Part shown: piece after piece, positions 11,704 through 23,366 of the stretch
Numbering within the stretch: position 1 is the first letter of the stretch
Layout of the letters: every line of letters starts with the position of its first letter
Origin: Tomocerus qinae
Lineage: Eukaryota; Arthropoda; Collembola; Entomobryomorpha; Tomoceridae
Direction of reading: 5' to 3'
DNA: 64,000 nt
NCBI GenBank assembly: GCA_020055645.1
Contig: CM034546.1
Location: forward strand, 87,668,001 to 87,732,000
The notes under the pieces: generated by a model
Databases searched by the model: none
Seen by the model: only the letters and a program-made list of their open reading frames with translations
What the model was told of the DNA's origin: nothing
Made by a program: the position numbers and the translations under genes

Positions 11704-12108
11704 AAGTGGTGTGAAACACCGCTTTATAGGAATGCCTGATCTGTCTGTCTGTCCGTCCGTCCGTCTGTCTGTTAGCACGATAACTCAAAAACGGTTTGAG
11801 ATAATCAACTCAAACTTATTGTACGTGATTTAGGGATGAAAAGTGAGGTCGAGTTTGAAAATGAAATTAATCGAACACAACCTCTACCTGTGGGCGTGGC
11901 CTAAAATTTAAAATTTGGTGTAACTTTAGTTATTGATATTGTAGAACGTCATGAAATACCTCGTTCGAAAAGTTTATACGTTAAGCCATGTCAAGGTCAA
12001 GTCATACGTCTCAAAAGGTCAAATGTCATTGAAAAAATTCACTAAAAACCCCTACTCATGTAACCTCATATAATCAGTTCAAACTTTCTATGCAATTTCA
12101 CACCACTT
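11704..12108. mobile_element. Hairpin-headed inverted-repeat element with (GTCC)n module
   Basis: The ends are AAGTGGTGTGAAA (11704-11716) and its reverse complement (12096-12108). The left end folds on itself (GTGGTGTGAAACACCGC) and is followed by TTTATAGGAA, a CTGT/CCGT microsatellite (about 11742-11772), then CACGATAACTCAAAAACGG. The element is 405 bp and non-coding. The same module order occurs with different terminal sequence in the 18.6-20.6 kb elements. Confidence 0.65.
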
Positions 12109-13640
12109 TTTTACATCCATTTGAACATGGTTTTTATCTTTTATTATCTTCCGTTTCTCCTTCCCAAGTTCAGTCAAGTTGGCTGAAAGGAATTGAAAGA
12201 CGAAGTGCAGAGGAAGATAAAATACGCCCGAAGGAAGTGAATTGAATTGAGTCCATAGCATAATATAATAATATTTGGTCAACCAACATCCTTGGTTATC
12301 TGGACAACGAATGGAGGACACTGTAGTCTGGAAATGGGGTTTGTGTGTGGTGCTTAGGAAAATTGACAGGCTGCTAGCTTCGGTTCCCCTCATGTTTTGA
12401 ATTTCTTCCTGGTTGGTGGACTGACTGACGGGAGAGAATGCGTCCAGGCTCCACGAAATTCCAAATAAATGGCATCATTAAAAATGACATTTCACAACAA
12501 TTTAAGAATTATTATTTCCTCTCTTGATAATATTCCGCATACACAAGTTAAACACATACGGTGCTAATCAACGACCGACTCATATTGTTACTATTACTAA
12601 TAATAAGGAGTCAAGGGCAAACACTACCTTTAATATCGTTTCCTTGTAGTCAGGCTAGGAAATTGCAAAAAGAGTAATTTGATTCAGCTGCTCTCCTCTC
12701 TTATGAGCTAACTTATTCTCCGCGCCTCTCCCTCGCTCACTTACTCACTATTCTGCAATAAAACCTTATCGCTCGAATTGGAAGACTAAGCTGGATCATG
12801 TATTTTCACTACATGCGTATAGTATACATGGACAGAGCTGTGTATAGTATGAATCTCATCTGGAAACTCATGACGCCTTATTTAGTCACTTCTTTTCTGA
12901 AGACTGGATCAGAAAAGGTTCTGGGGGTATTTGTAGCACTAAAAGTAAAGTAAACACTTATAACACAGTTTATAGATCTGTATAGGAATACTATCAGGGC
13001 ATAATAAGATATTGGCTGGGAATGCGAGTATCTATGTAGAGCATGTTTGTATATGTGTGTGGATCTACTACAAAGAACATGTAAGACGAAGGAAGGGAGG
13101 CACAGCTGAAAAGATCATTCACACACTATCGGCCTCGTGGTCAAATTGCCAATAAATAACCCATGAGCATCTTCCACTACATAGATTTTCTCGCAGTAAA
13201 AATGTCACGGCTGCCATCAGAGCCCAACTCTCGGGCGATTTATTCCCCGCCCGCCGTTACATTAACCAAGCCAACACAAACAACAGCCAAATATTCTTCT
13301 CTTCTACACACATACTCTGCACTACTGCAGTGCTCGACTATGTATTAACATTTTATAGATCCCTACCATTATCTTTTAACACTACTATTATGTTACTCAT
13401 ATAGACACTTTCTATACCAAATGAAAACCATCGAAATATTTCTCCAGCCGAATTCTGTTATGTGAGGCTAAGTTACATTCGATCGCTCTCTTAACGGAAT
13501 TTCTTCGTTTTTTCACTTGCCTCCATTCTATTTTCACCACAACTTTTACACTTATTAGCAGAATGTCTGCTATATGCAAGTTCAGTATTTCATGCACTAT
13601 AAGACGACCACACTGATAGCACACTACATATCAGACAAAT
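12109..13640. other. Gene-poor stretch
   Basis: Several short open frames exist (for example 101 codons on the minus strand, 12393-12088), but none has a recognisable motif or splice context. CT-rich and GA-rich patches alternate. No RNA gene or repeat is seen. Confidence 0.4.
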
Positions 13641-13646
13641 AGAAAC

Positions 13647-14778
13647 CGGAATCTCATTTCAGCATCTGCACCTGCTAAAACGAGATTTTTTTCAGTTCCA
13701 GCACTTGCTGAAAATAGACCAAATCTCTTTTCAGCACCCTGCTGGAACGAGACAGAGATAATTACAGCACCTGTTGAGACTAGACCATTCTCGTTTCAGC
13801 ACCTATTTTTAAATGATTATAAAACATCATACCTCACTATTAATATATCATAAATGATTGTGAATCATAATTAATTACTATAAAAATTATAAATGCATCT
13901 TAATCATCAACATCATAAATGCATCTTAATCATCATAAATGCATCTTCATCGTCATATTATGTACATCTTAATAATCATATATGCATCTTAATCATCATA
14001 TATGCATCTTAATCATCATATATGCATCTTAATCATCATATATGCATCTTAATCATCATATATGCATCTTAATCATCATATATGCATCTTAATCATCATA
14101 TATGCATCTTAATCACCATATATGCATCTTAATCATCATATATGCCAAAGTATTACTTTGAAAGCCCCATAAAAATTTATCCATGCATCTATGATGGTTA
14201 AGATGCATTTACGATGATTAAGATGCATTTATGATGATTAAGATGCATTTATGGTGATTAAGATCCATTTATGATGATTAAGATCCATTTTTGATGATTA
14301 AGATCCATTTTTGATTATTAAGATGCATTTATGATGATTAAGATGCATTTATGATGATTAAGATGCATTTATGATGATTAAGATGCATTAATGATGATTA
14401 AGATGCATTTACGATGATTAAGATGCATTTATGATGATTAAGATGCATTTATGATGATTAAGATGCATTTATGGTGATTAAGATCCATTTATGATGATTA
14501 AGATCCATTTTTGATGATTAAGATGCATGTATAGTATTTATAGTAATTAATTATGATTCACAATCATTTATGATATATTAATAGTGAGGTATGATGTTTT
14601 ATAATCATTTAAAAATAGGTGCTGAAACGAGAATGGTCTAGTCTCAGCATGTGCTGTAATTATCTCTGTCTCGTTTCAGCAGGGTGCTGAAAGGAGATTT
14701 GGTCTATTTTCAGCAGGTGCTGGAACTGAACAAAATCTCGTTTTAGCATCTGCACCTGCTGAAACGAGATTCCGGTAC
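13647..14778. mobile_element. Foldback-type element: long arms with 20-bp tandem arrays
   Basis: The element is almost one hairpin. The outer 260 bp of each arm (13647-13905 and 14525-14778) are inverted copies starting CGGAATCTC and consist of serial imperfect palindromes of the type TTTCAGCA...TGCTGAAA with GAGA edges. Next come 20-bp arrays: left unit TATGCATCTTAATCATCATA (about 13890-14150), right unit its inverse (about 14185-14530). A non-repeated loop of about 40 bp lies near 14150-14190. Flanks carry ATAGAAAC on both sides (13639-13646 and 14779-14786), an 8-bp target duplication candidate. Long inverted repeats with internal tandem subrepeats resemble the Foldback class. No transposase is present. 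Confidence 0.8.
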
Positions 14779-14890
14779 ATAGAAACATCTTGGTGAAAGA
14801 TGTAAGGTGAGCGATCTATTTCTTACCAATCATCTTGAAACCTACCCTGTGTATATCTGTCGGAAATATTATATACGTGGAATACGTTGC

Positions 14891-16239
14891 AATAGCTCCC
14901 GCATTGGACTACCTCCCCTATTGTCATAGCTACCCGTTGAACCTGCTCCCTGTTGTATTAGCTCCCCGTTAGACCTGCTCCCGGTATGAGAAACGGCAGA
15001 ACGAAAATCGAAACTACAAAACTTAGCAACTTGAGACGTGTTGAGATGTGATTCCAATAATGTATAATGGAAAACTCTTCCGTAAATCACTTATCCAATT
15101 ATTATTTTGATATACTATCATTATAATAATAGCAATTCATATACCCTTTAACATAAACTTACGACTTTCAAATTTTTACTGGATGTTTGTATCATAGTCA
15201 GAACTGGAGAGTTGCTCGGGCTGCCTTTTCACGGCCCGTGTCCGCCCGTATCAGTAATGAGCTTGACAAATCCGCCCGTGGGGGCCCGCGGGTCGAAAAT
15301 GTACATACATACATATATGCATATATATTTATATGTTTAAGATATGAATATATAGTAAAATAGGTATATGAAAAATATGGAGTTGTACCGCAAAAATATA
15401 TACCTATATATTGAGAATATATAGGTATATATATATAATTTAATTAACTAGCGGGTTATTACGGGCCCCCACGGTCATCGTCAATTTAACGTAGCCCGCC
15501 CGAGCCCGCGCGTAACAATCCTTCATCAGCCCGAGCCCGCCCGTGCCCGTAATTTTTTTTAAATGTGGCCCGAACCCCGTTTTTTAATGCATAATGCATA
15601 CTCATGATCTACCGTTCCCATTAAGGGGTTACTCATTTCCCGTTCGGAGAACGGGCCTATTACTAGAATAAATACTAAGAGTGTTGCACAAAAGCAATAA
15701 ATATTTGCTGTTATAGCCCCACCCAAATTTTTAGTAAAGGAAAGGACTAGGATAAGGAAAAATGGTAGTGTATACAAGACTGATCGCTACTATTAACTAC
15801 TTGATAATAATAATATGTATCTTTATTATTATTATTAATATGTATAATTATTAATAATGTGCTGAGTGGCCAAGCGGACAGGCTTCGTCAACAAAAGTAG
15901 AAAAGTAAATACGTCAACTAAGACATCAGTACTGCAAAAATATTATAAATTTAAATAGAAAAATATATTACTAACCACAACAAGAAATTCAAGTACAGGT
16001 AAACAGACGACAGGAGATTTGAGATTCCATTATTTTATTGGAATCCCATAGTCTCATCATTCCGGTATGTCCAATCCACCTCCACGTTTCAAGTTACTAA
16101 GTTTTGTAGTTTTGATTTTCGTTCTGGCGTTTTTTCTTATTTCTCATACCGGGAGCAGGTCTAACGGAAGGCTAATACAACAGGGAGCAGGTTCAACGGG
16201 GAGCTATTACAATAGGGAGCAGGTCCAATACGGTAGCTA
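14891..16239. mobile_element. Inverted-repeat element with CTCC iterons at 16-17 bp spacing
   Basis: Arms at about 14891-15040 and 16085-16239 are inverted copies. Each end carries CTCCC (or CTACC) cores repeated every 16-17 bp, six in the left arm from 14896 (for example AGCTCCCC and CCTGCTCCC alternating), followed by a shared unique part (CGAAAATC, ACTACAAAACTTAG). The interior holds a GC-rich nested element (about 15200-15590), an AT-rich stretch and a segment at about 15860-15900 resembling a tRNA A box (GAGTGGCCAAGCGG). An open frame on the minus strand at 14869-15090 is only the TIR. No transposase is visible. Confidence 0.75.
15200..15590. mobile_element. GC-rich inverted-repeat insertion
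   Basis: In an AT-rich setting this stretch has GC-rich ends containing many GCCCG/CGGGC words. CCGTGGGGGCCCG (15276-15288) is the exact inverse of CGGGCCCCCACGG (15462-15474), and the outer flanks are loosely inverse (CGGGCTGCC... against ...GGCCCGAACC). The loop is very AT-rich with (TA)n. It looks like a small MITE nested in the larger element; ends and target duplication are not defined. Confidence 0.5.
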
Positions 16240-17980
16240 ATGTGTTGATACCATATACGGAGAAGAGTGGAGGCGGAGGGAAGCCAACTGTAGAAGACTA
16301 TAATATTATGTACTATGACATAAATTCCATTTACTTGGTTAAGAGATACTATGACTGGTGGAATGTGACGGGATATTCGAAGCCTTGGGGGACATAATAG
16401 TTGAGCGTATAAGTCGACAATGGTCTTTATTAGATTACATTCCTCAGTTGTGTGTACATGAGTATTTTGGAGAGAGTGAGGATGAGATTGTGGCAGAGAA
16501 AGGCAACAGGAGTGGAGCATGACATGGATTGCGAAGGAACTGATGGGAAGAATGGGAGAGAATGTTAAGTCAAGATTATCTCCGCAGATCGCTTGGTTTG
16601 CTCCAGTCAGTGTGGGATGTGGAGTGGATGGATGGATGGTTGGAGAAAGCAGAGGAAAGTGAGTAACAGAGCTGAGCTCTCAAAAGAAGACGTGGAGCCA
16701 TTTAATCAAAGTTGCTGACTCGAGTCTGCCTTTCTTTGGCATTCCATCCCATGGCATGGCAGAGCAGGAGGGAAGGAGCAGAGGCCAAAAGACTACTCTC
16801 AATCACTCAGGCTTTAATCCACAGACCCATAAGGAAACCAAACACACATTTTCATGGAGACTAATATTATATATAGCTATATACTCGTTTCGGTCAATGT
16901 AAATATTTAAAACGAGAGGTAGGAGAATGTACGTGATTATGCTTTGTGCTGCGGGGAATCTTTGGCGGCGATACTTGTGGGCGCCAAGCAGGAGAAAGAC
17001 ACCTCGCAATCCCGTCCACTTACCTCACAATCAAATCAAATGAAACAACTCAGAAAATGATAGGAAATGATAGGGTTTTCAATTTTCTACTCTCCACTTA
17101 ACATGAGACTTGCTAGAATGAGACATAAGTGATTCTTCTTCTCCGAACGAACCATTCTATTTCATAATGTTCCCCACAATCAGACACAACGGGGAAACCT
17201 AAAGTTATATTTCTTGGAGCATTCAATTCCCCGCTCATCACACGGAGTCTGATGAGGAGGAGGATGGGGCACTTGGTAATGTTACACAGATACTATGAAC
17301 TTACACTTTTAGCTGTGATGATATAGAATGTGGAGTAGCCGAACGGACAAGGCGAGGGTCAGCTGGACAGACAGACTTAACAATTGGAATGTTTTGTATG
17401 GTTGTAATGGTATGTTATTAGTAGGGTTGTTTCTGTTTGTTACTGAGATGATGACGGGAGGCAGTGTCCCATTTACTTACTTCCCAGCCAAATGATAGAG
17501 ATTTGCTTTGTGCCCAGTCAGCCAGACAACTTTTCTTGCCATAGTCTTCATCATTGACGTCACACTTAACTGCACCCCTTACAATTCTCTTGTACTTGCC
17601 ACAGACCCACAAATAAGTATGAAGTCTCTTTTCTTAGCCAAACCTTCACACACTAATGTCTCTGCAAGCACAATTATTCATTTCTAGGATGCTGGAAAGA
17701 CATTAAATTACATAATATGACCCTGTACTGTACTTACTCATTAGTTCTTACACCACTATTTATTATTATGATATTACATCCTTGGATAAAACCCGTATGT
17801 GCCCCTCTTTCAGTTCCTGTCCATCAGTAAATAAATGAGCATTTATCTCAAACTACATTCCCATGAAAGACCAACAATCAAATCTGTTGTCAATGCTTGT
17901 TTTCATTTCATGTCTAATTTTTAATTAATAATATATTATAATTATAATATAATTAATAATAATAATAAAATTTAAATTAA
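16240..17980. other. Gene-poor stretch
   Basis: No recognisable gene. Open frames up to 119 codons on the minus strand (16520-16161) lack motifs and partly overlap the neighbouring inverted repeat. A palindromic TGACGTCA (CRE-type) site lies at about 17558-17565. Confidence 0.4.
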
Positions 17981-18150
17981 AATCAAAATTGATTAATGTT
18001 GACTATGAAAATCAACAGAAAATCAAAATTGATTAATGTTGACTATGAAAATCAACAGAAAATCAAAATTGATTAATGTTGACTATGAAAATCAACAGAA
18101 AATCAAAATTGATTAATGTTGACTATGAAAATCAACAGATATTCAATCTT
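17981..18150. repeat. 40-bp tandem array, forward orientation
   Basis: Four essentially identical 40-bp units start at 17981, 18021, 18061 and 18101. Each contains ATCAAAATTGATTAATGTTG and then GACTATGAAAATCAACAG. The same unit occurs inverted at 19207-19515 and 20037-20370. Confidence 0.9.
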
Positions 18151-18330
18151 GATTGAAAGGAAATCAAAAAATGGAAATTTGACTATAAAATTGAATAAAA
18201 ATTAAAAATAGATTTCTTTCCATCGTCTAATAGTTATTTTCCGGTTTAATTTGCTTTATTATAAAATCTCTAAATTTGGTAGAAGCGTATTGAAATATTT
18301 TATATCAATGTGACAAAGAAAGCTTCTGCA

Positions 18331-18530
18331 ACGGTAATTAGTAAATTCAGGCATTAAGCTTAAAGACTAGTCTATGAGCTCAAAGCCAACACAATAAACC
18401 TTATTCCTGAATTTCACTCCTGCATTAAGCTTGATACCTGGCCCAATTGCCTGATTTGGATGGAAATGAAAGTTAACAACAAAAATTAAAGTCTAACGTA
18501 CACAGTCAATGTGTACGTTAGAATATGTAA
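18331..18530. repeat. Fragment related to the 24.1-25.3 kb palindromic element
   Basis: The sequence begins AATTCAGGCATTAAGCTTAA, carries diverged TTAAGCTT palindromes, then CCTGATTTG, TGGAAAT and an ACACAGTCAATGTGTA-like segment in the same order as the arm of the 24143-25271 element. It is a single arm without its partner. Confidence 0.65.
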
Positions 18531-18611
18531 TAGAGTTCCTTAAATCATTCTGATGTCGAACAAGGTATTACACGATTTTGTAGGATGAATATAATGGAAG
18601 TTACGTTATTT

Positions 18612-18747
18612 TTAGCTCGCCTGACGAGCTATATAGAATCGCACATTAGCTCGCCTGACACGCTATATAGAATCGCACATTAGCTCGCCTGACGAGCTAT
18701 ATAGAATCGCACATTAGCTCGCCTGACGAGCTATATAGAATCGCACA
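18612..18747. repeat. 34-bp tandem repeat of an element head
   Basis: Four copies of a 34-bp unit (TTAGCTCGCCTGACGAGCTA then TATAGAATCGCACA) lie head to tail. Each unit is the hairpin head of the GGCGAGC element that follows, so the terminal module itself has been tandemly amplified. Confidence 0.85.
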
Positions 18748-19600
18748 GTCTGTCCGTCCGTGCGATGAAACTACACCAAGTTTGTCCCAACGATAACTCC
18801 CGAAGGAATTGACGGAATTTAACCAAACTTGGCAAAAACGTTGTCTATGGGCTTGTGACGATTTCTATTGATTGTTGACAAAGTATGTCCAACGGTTCGC
18901 AAATAACAGCCGAAAAAATATGTTATTTAATCTTCGGTGTTTCACGTTTCTACTTAAAACTGATCCTGTTAGTGGAAATTAAAAATGGTAATAAAAACAT
19001 TTGTGTGTTTCTAAATTAGACCTTTTTCAATAATAAGAACAATAATGCGATTTTTTGTTTGTTAAAACTGCTTCCAGCTGTCGAAAAACGAGGGTACAAA
19101 AGATTAGAAAAAAATTTAGATGTGCTTTTGTTTAACAAAGCATGACGATTTCATTTGGTAGAAAATATTAATCCATTATAGTACACAAGCGTTTTAGCTC
19201 GCCTCAATAACAAATTTTGATAGTCAACATTAATCAATTTTGATGTTCTGTAGATTTTGATAGTCATCACTAATCGATTTTGATTTTCTGTTGATTTTGA
19301 TAATCAACATTAATCAATTTTGATTTTCTGTTAATTTTGATAGTCAACATTAATCAATTTTGATTTTCCTTTGATTTTAAAAGTCAACATTAATCAATTT
19401 TGGTTTTCTGTCGATTTTGATAGTCAACATTAATTTTTTTTATTTTCTGTCGATTTTCATAATCAACGTTTATCTACTTTGATTTTCCATCTATTTTGAT
19501 ACTCAATGTTAATCAATAAATATCAAAATAAACCAAATTTCTATTTTATATTCTATAGCACGGTCCCCTTTTCTCAGGCGAGCTTCTGTTACGGTTTACT
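18748..19600 (+). mobile_element. GGCGAGC-hairpin element, copy 1
   Basis: After the amplified heads come TCTGTCCGTCCG, ACGATAACT and a GACGGAATTTAACCAAACTT segment. The copy ends near 19560-19600 with CCCCTTTTCTCAGGCGAGCT then CTGTTACGGTTTACTGTAGG. The left AGCTCGCCTGA and the right TCAGGCGAGCT are inverse. A reverse-oriented 40-bp array (19207-19515) lies inside. No coding frame. Confidence 0.55.
19207..19515. repeat. 40-bp tandem array, reverse orientation (first)
   Basis: About seven diverged units of the inverse of the 17981 unit (TTTTGATAGTCAACATTAAT then CAATTTTGATTTTCTGT). Variation between units is higher than in the forward array. Confidence 0.85.
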
Positions 19601-19607
19601 GTAGGTT

Positions 19608-20614
19608 TTAGCTCGCCTGATAAGGCAGCTTATAGAATCGCACAGTCCGTCCGTCCGTTCGTCTGTTACCACGATAACTTTCGAACGCATTGACCGATTT
19701 TGATCAAACTTGTCAAAAACATTGCATATGACCATAGGACAAAGCCTATTGAAAATGGGCCACATTGGTCAATAGGTTTCTGAGATGCCGCGCGCTCACT
19801 TTGTCTTCATTTTGATAGTCAAAATGAAAATGTGGCATTAAATGGACATTAAAAGTTCAAATGTGCTTCCTATGGATTGTTAGCGCGATAGTACAAAATA
19901 TTAAATGCCGCTTCGACCAAATTTAAGATTTTATAATGAAGTAAATAAAACCGGAAAATACCTATTGTAGAACGGAAATAAATCTATTTCGCATTTATAT
20001 GCAAATAGATAGTTTTTATATTTTTCGAATTGCTTTTCATTATGATAGCCAACATTAATCAATTTTGATTTTCTGTTGATTTTCATAGTCAACATTAATC
20101 AATTTTGATTTTATGTTGATTTTCATTGTCAACATTAATCAATTTTGATTTTATGTTGATTTTCATTGTCAACATTAATCAATTTTGATTTTATGTTGAT
20201 TTTTCATAGTCAACATTAATCAATTTTGATTTTCTGTTGATTTTCATAGTCAACATTAATCCATTTTGATTTTATGTTGATTTTCATAGTATAAATTAAT
20301 CAATTTTGATTTTTTGTTGATTTTTATAGTAAAAATTAATCAATTTTGATTTTCTGTTGATTTTTCCAATGATATAGCTTCGCTTTGGTTGCGTTATAAT
20401 TATATTAGTTAAAGATCACGTCAGTTTTCATATATCCTTATAATATCAATGTCTGCATTTTTAATATGTGGTGGCTACATTTATAAAGACTCCATTTTGA
20501 AAGTTTGATCAAAATCCGTACGCTCGGTTTTGTGTTACAAAGGGTGATTACTTTTCGTCAACCAAAAAGTGTACACGGTAATCTTTAATCATGCGAGCTT
20601 CTGTTACGGCTTGC
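19608..20614 (+). mobile_element. GGCGAGC-hairpin element, copy 2
   Basis: It begins TTAGCTCGCCTGATAAGGCA, then TTATAGAATCGCACAG, (GTCC)n, and CACGATAACTTTCGAACGCA. It ends GCGAGCTTCTGTTACGGCTT near 20590-20614. It directly follows copy 1 with a short spacer and also contains a reverse 40-bp array (20037-20370). Non-coding. Confidence 0.6.
20037..20370. repeat. 40-bp tandem array, reverse orientation (second)
   Basis: About eight units of 40-41 bp (CAACATTAATCAATTTTGAT then TTTCTGTTGATTTTCATAGT). More regular than the array at 19207. Confidence 0.88.
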
Positions 20615-20769
20615 TGTAGGTTTTTAAGTTTTAGAATAGTCTGAGAATCTTTTTTGTTTGCTTAGATTTGCTTCACAATTATCCGTTCGTGGACAAATAA
20701 TTATAAATCATGTTTTGCATACACATATTATTATACATATGCACCATACAACTTACAAAAAGCTTACTA

Positions 20770-20870
20770 TGTGTTGACCAAAAGTGATTTCTAAAAATAA
20801 TTTGTTGACAAAATGATGTTGACAGAAAGGTGTTGACAAAAAGGGTCCGTTGGCACATATGCACTGACTG
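20770..20870. repeat. Short TTGACAAAA-rich repeat
   Basis: GTGTTGACCAAAAG, TTGTTGACAAAATG and GGTGTTGACAAAAAGG occur within 80 bp. The inverse form (TTTTTGTCAACACC, TTTTGTCAACTTGG) occurs at about 61360-61435, so this is a dispersed repeat fragment. Confidence 0.45.
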
Positions 20871-21078
20871 GGCACAGATGCACTGGTAAGCCCAAATTCA
20901 CTGATTTGATTTGCATAATAATATGGTTCTTATGCCTTTAATTTAAGATTTTAGGGTGGGGAACTATTTCGATATGGGGAACTAAACATTTGGAGAGCCA
21001 TATTTTCCCAAATTTATTCATTTAGTTCCCCAACTGGGGAATTATTGCGATATGGGGAACTAAATCGATTAATACGGT

Positions 21079-21442
21079 ATATGGCTATGTATTATGCATA
21101 TATGGCTATATATTGTGCATATATGGCTATATATTGTGCATATATGGCTATATATTGTGCATATATGGCTATATATTGTGCATATATGGCTATATATTGT
21201 GCATATATGGCTATATATTGTGCATATATGGCTATATATTGTGCATATATGGCTATATATTGTGCATATATGGCTATATATTGTGCATATATGGCTATAT
21301 ATTGTGCATATATGGCTATATATTGTGCATATATGGCTATATATTGTGCATATATGGCTATATATTGTGCATATATGGCTATATATTGTGCATATATGGC
21401 TATATATTATGCATATATGGCTATATATTGGGCATATATGGC
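21079..21442. repeat. 21-bp minisatellite, about 17 copies
   Basis: The unit TATATGGCTATATATTGTGC plus one base repeats with almost no variation. Because 21 is a multiple of three and the unit has no stop in several frames, four long open frames appear on both strands (up to 200 codons). I treat them as artefacts. TTCGATATGGGGAACTAAA-type words just upstream (about 20957-21064) are a separate short inverted/direct repeat. Confidence 0.93.
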
Positions 21443-21595
21443 TTTGTGTATTCGATATTCGAATATTTATTTTTTGCATTCTATCTTTGTGCATTCGGTA
21501 TTCGAACATTTGTTTTTGCATTCTATCTTTATGTATTCGGTATTCGAACATTTGTTTTTGCATTCTATCTTAATGTATTCTATCTTTTTTGTTCA
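21443..21595. repeat. About 47-bp tandem repeat, three copies
   Basis: CATTCGGTATTCGAACATTT followed by GTTTTTGCATTCTATCTT recurs three times with small changes directly after the 21-bp array. Confidence 0.75.
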
Positions 21596-22979
21596 TAAAA
21601 CGCAATTCGAACAAATGGCTTTCGGTGTTTTAACCTACAACCAATAATAGGGTCCGAGTAATCTCTGCATATAAAATTGTGAATTGTAGAATTTTTTTGC
21701 AACTTTTGTATACCGTTTAAGATAGCTTATTTATTACTTGAGATACATGAGATTTAAAATGATGTAAATGACGATGGCGAGGTGAATGGGGTGCAATGGT
21801 AATTCCGTTGCTAACTGGAGTGGTTGTAATGTAATAGCGTCAACTTTCGAGATCGTAGTAAGCAGAATCTACCACTTTTGGCATATATTCTCTCCCTAAA
21901 CCTAGGAATTTTGTCTATACAGTTAGAAGGACAGACAGACTATTAGGACCGTTCATTCACAATATCTTTGGATATTGTGAATCTCCACGGATATTAAGCT
22001 ATGTCGTAGCAGTGAATTGCTACGAGGAGATATAGTGGAGAGTTATATAGTGCTCCTTCATGAATGATATCAAATTGATTGACGTTGCTGTTGTTCCCAG
22101 TTTTCAACATTGGCTGCATCTTGGTTCGTCTTTCTGACTGAATTCAGTTGATTTGATTGGATGTTGCGGGCGGCCAGATTGACGGCTTTTCTTTTGTAAT
22201 CTTATTTCTTCCTCTTTTCATTCTCTCTAGGTCGACGGATGCCTTGTGTTGTGTATGTGACTCCTGTCGAGTCCTGACAGACCATGCCCTCTCTTCCAAT
22301 TTCAATTTCCAATTTAATTCCTGACTTTCTACTGATGTGATGTGAGTCATGTCAATGCCAACTGTGCTCAACAGCCAGGCACTAGACAACTTTTTTATGC
22401 TTAGGACGCAGAATGCAGAACAGAGCTAAATAGAACTGAAGGTAGGAAGAACAAGGAAAACGTAATCATTAAGAAAGATGCGGGCAAAGCTTCAGTTGCA
22501 CCCATGTTTCCTTGCCATGACTTGACAGTTTGTTGACGGCTGCCTTTCACTCTCCAAAAAACTCCTGCCGGCGGCCCCTGCTTCCTAGACCATGGGAGGA
22601 ATTTTCTTGTAATGTCCTTTTAGAAATCACCCGCTGGCCAACAAAACATTTATCCGACCTCAACACAATAAGTGGATACATATACACTGTATCCGAATCC
22701 ACTCTCACCAATTATTACCTCACCAATAAATCCCGCTTAAGCGAGTAATAAACATTTAATAAAATCCAAATTTTCGGATTAAATTGTGAAAGTTCGGATT
22801 TTATGTAATGTTTATTACTAGTACATGCAGTGACGGGGTGAATAACAGGGTGCTTGAAATTTGAAAAAATCAAAAACAATTGAAAACTATTTTAAAAATA
22901 TTCAAAAATGTTTTAAATTTCCCTTTTTATTTCTAAATAACAAACCCTTAAACTTATGAATTTAACTCTTTACCCATGT
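21596..22979. other. Gene-poor stretch with a hairpin pair
   Basis: No gene supported. Two adjacent hairpins lie at 21955-21982 (ATTCACAATATC/GATATTGTGAAT, 12-bp perfect stem, 4-nt loop) and 21983-22040 (CTCCAC/GTGGAG outer stem, CGTAGCA/TGCTACG inner stem). Confidence 0.45.
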
Positions 22980-23335
22980 GTTTACAAAGTTTAGGAATTT
23001 GAGTTAGAAGTGTCCCACCCATGCTACACAATTTAGGAATATGATTTTGATGTTTCCCACTTATGCTACACCCTTTAGGAATATGATTTTGATGTCTCCC
23101 ACTTATGCTACACCCTTTTACGAAATTTAGTTTAAAGTCTCCCACTTATGCTACACATTTCAGGAATATGAGTTGGAAGTCCCCCACTTATGCTACACCT
23201 TTTAGGAATATGAGTTAGAAGTCCCCCACTTATGCTACACTTTTTAGGAATATGAGTTGGAAGTCTCCCACTTATGCTACACCTTCGGTGAATTTTAATT
23301 GGAAGTCTACCAATTATGCTTTTAGAAATAAGTTG
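22980..23335. repeat. About 43-bp tandem repeat, eight copies
   Basis: The unit contains CCCACTTATGCTACACCTTT and AGGAATATGAGTT. Copies are near 43 bp apart from about 22980 and vary moderately. The minus-strand 63-codon frame inside it is a repeat artefact. Confidence 0.85.
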
Positions 23336-23366
23336 GTCAAGCCGAGAGTATAATAATATTATTTAA

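Noticed and set aside
13890..14530. CRISPR-like array
   Set aside because: The 20-bp units are contiguous without spacers, inverted about a centre, and lie in a eukaryotic foldback element.
17333..17360. tRNA-like GTAGCCGAACGGACAAGGCG
   Set aside because: It has A-box resemblance only; no B box or cloverleaf could be drawn.
21045..21647. Open frames of 159-200 codons on both strands
   Set aside because: They are produced by the 21-bp minisatellite, whose length keeps several frames open; no codon constraint is visible.
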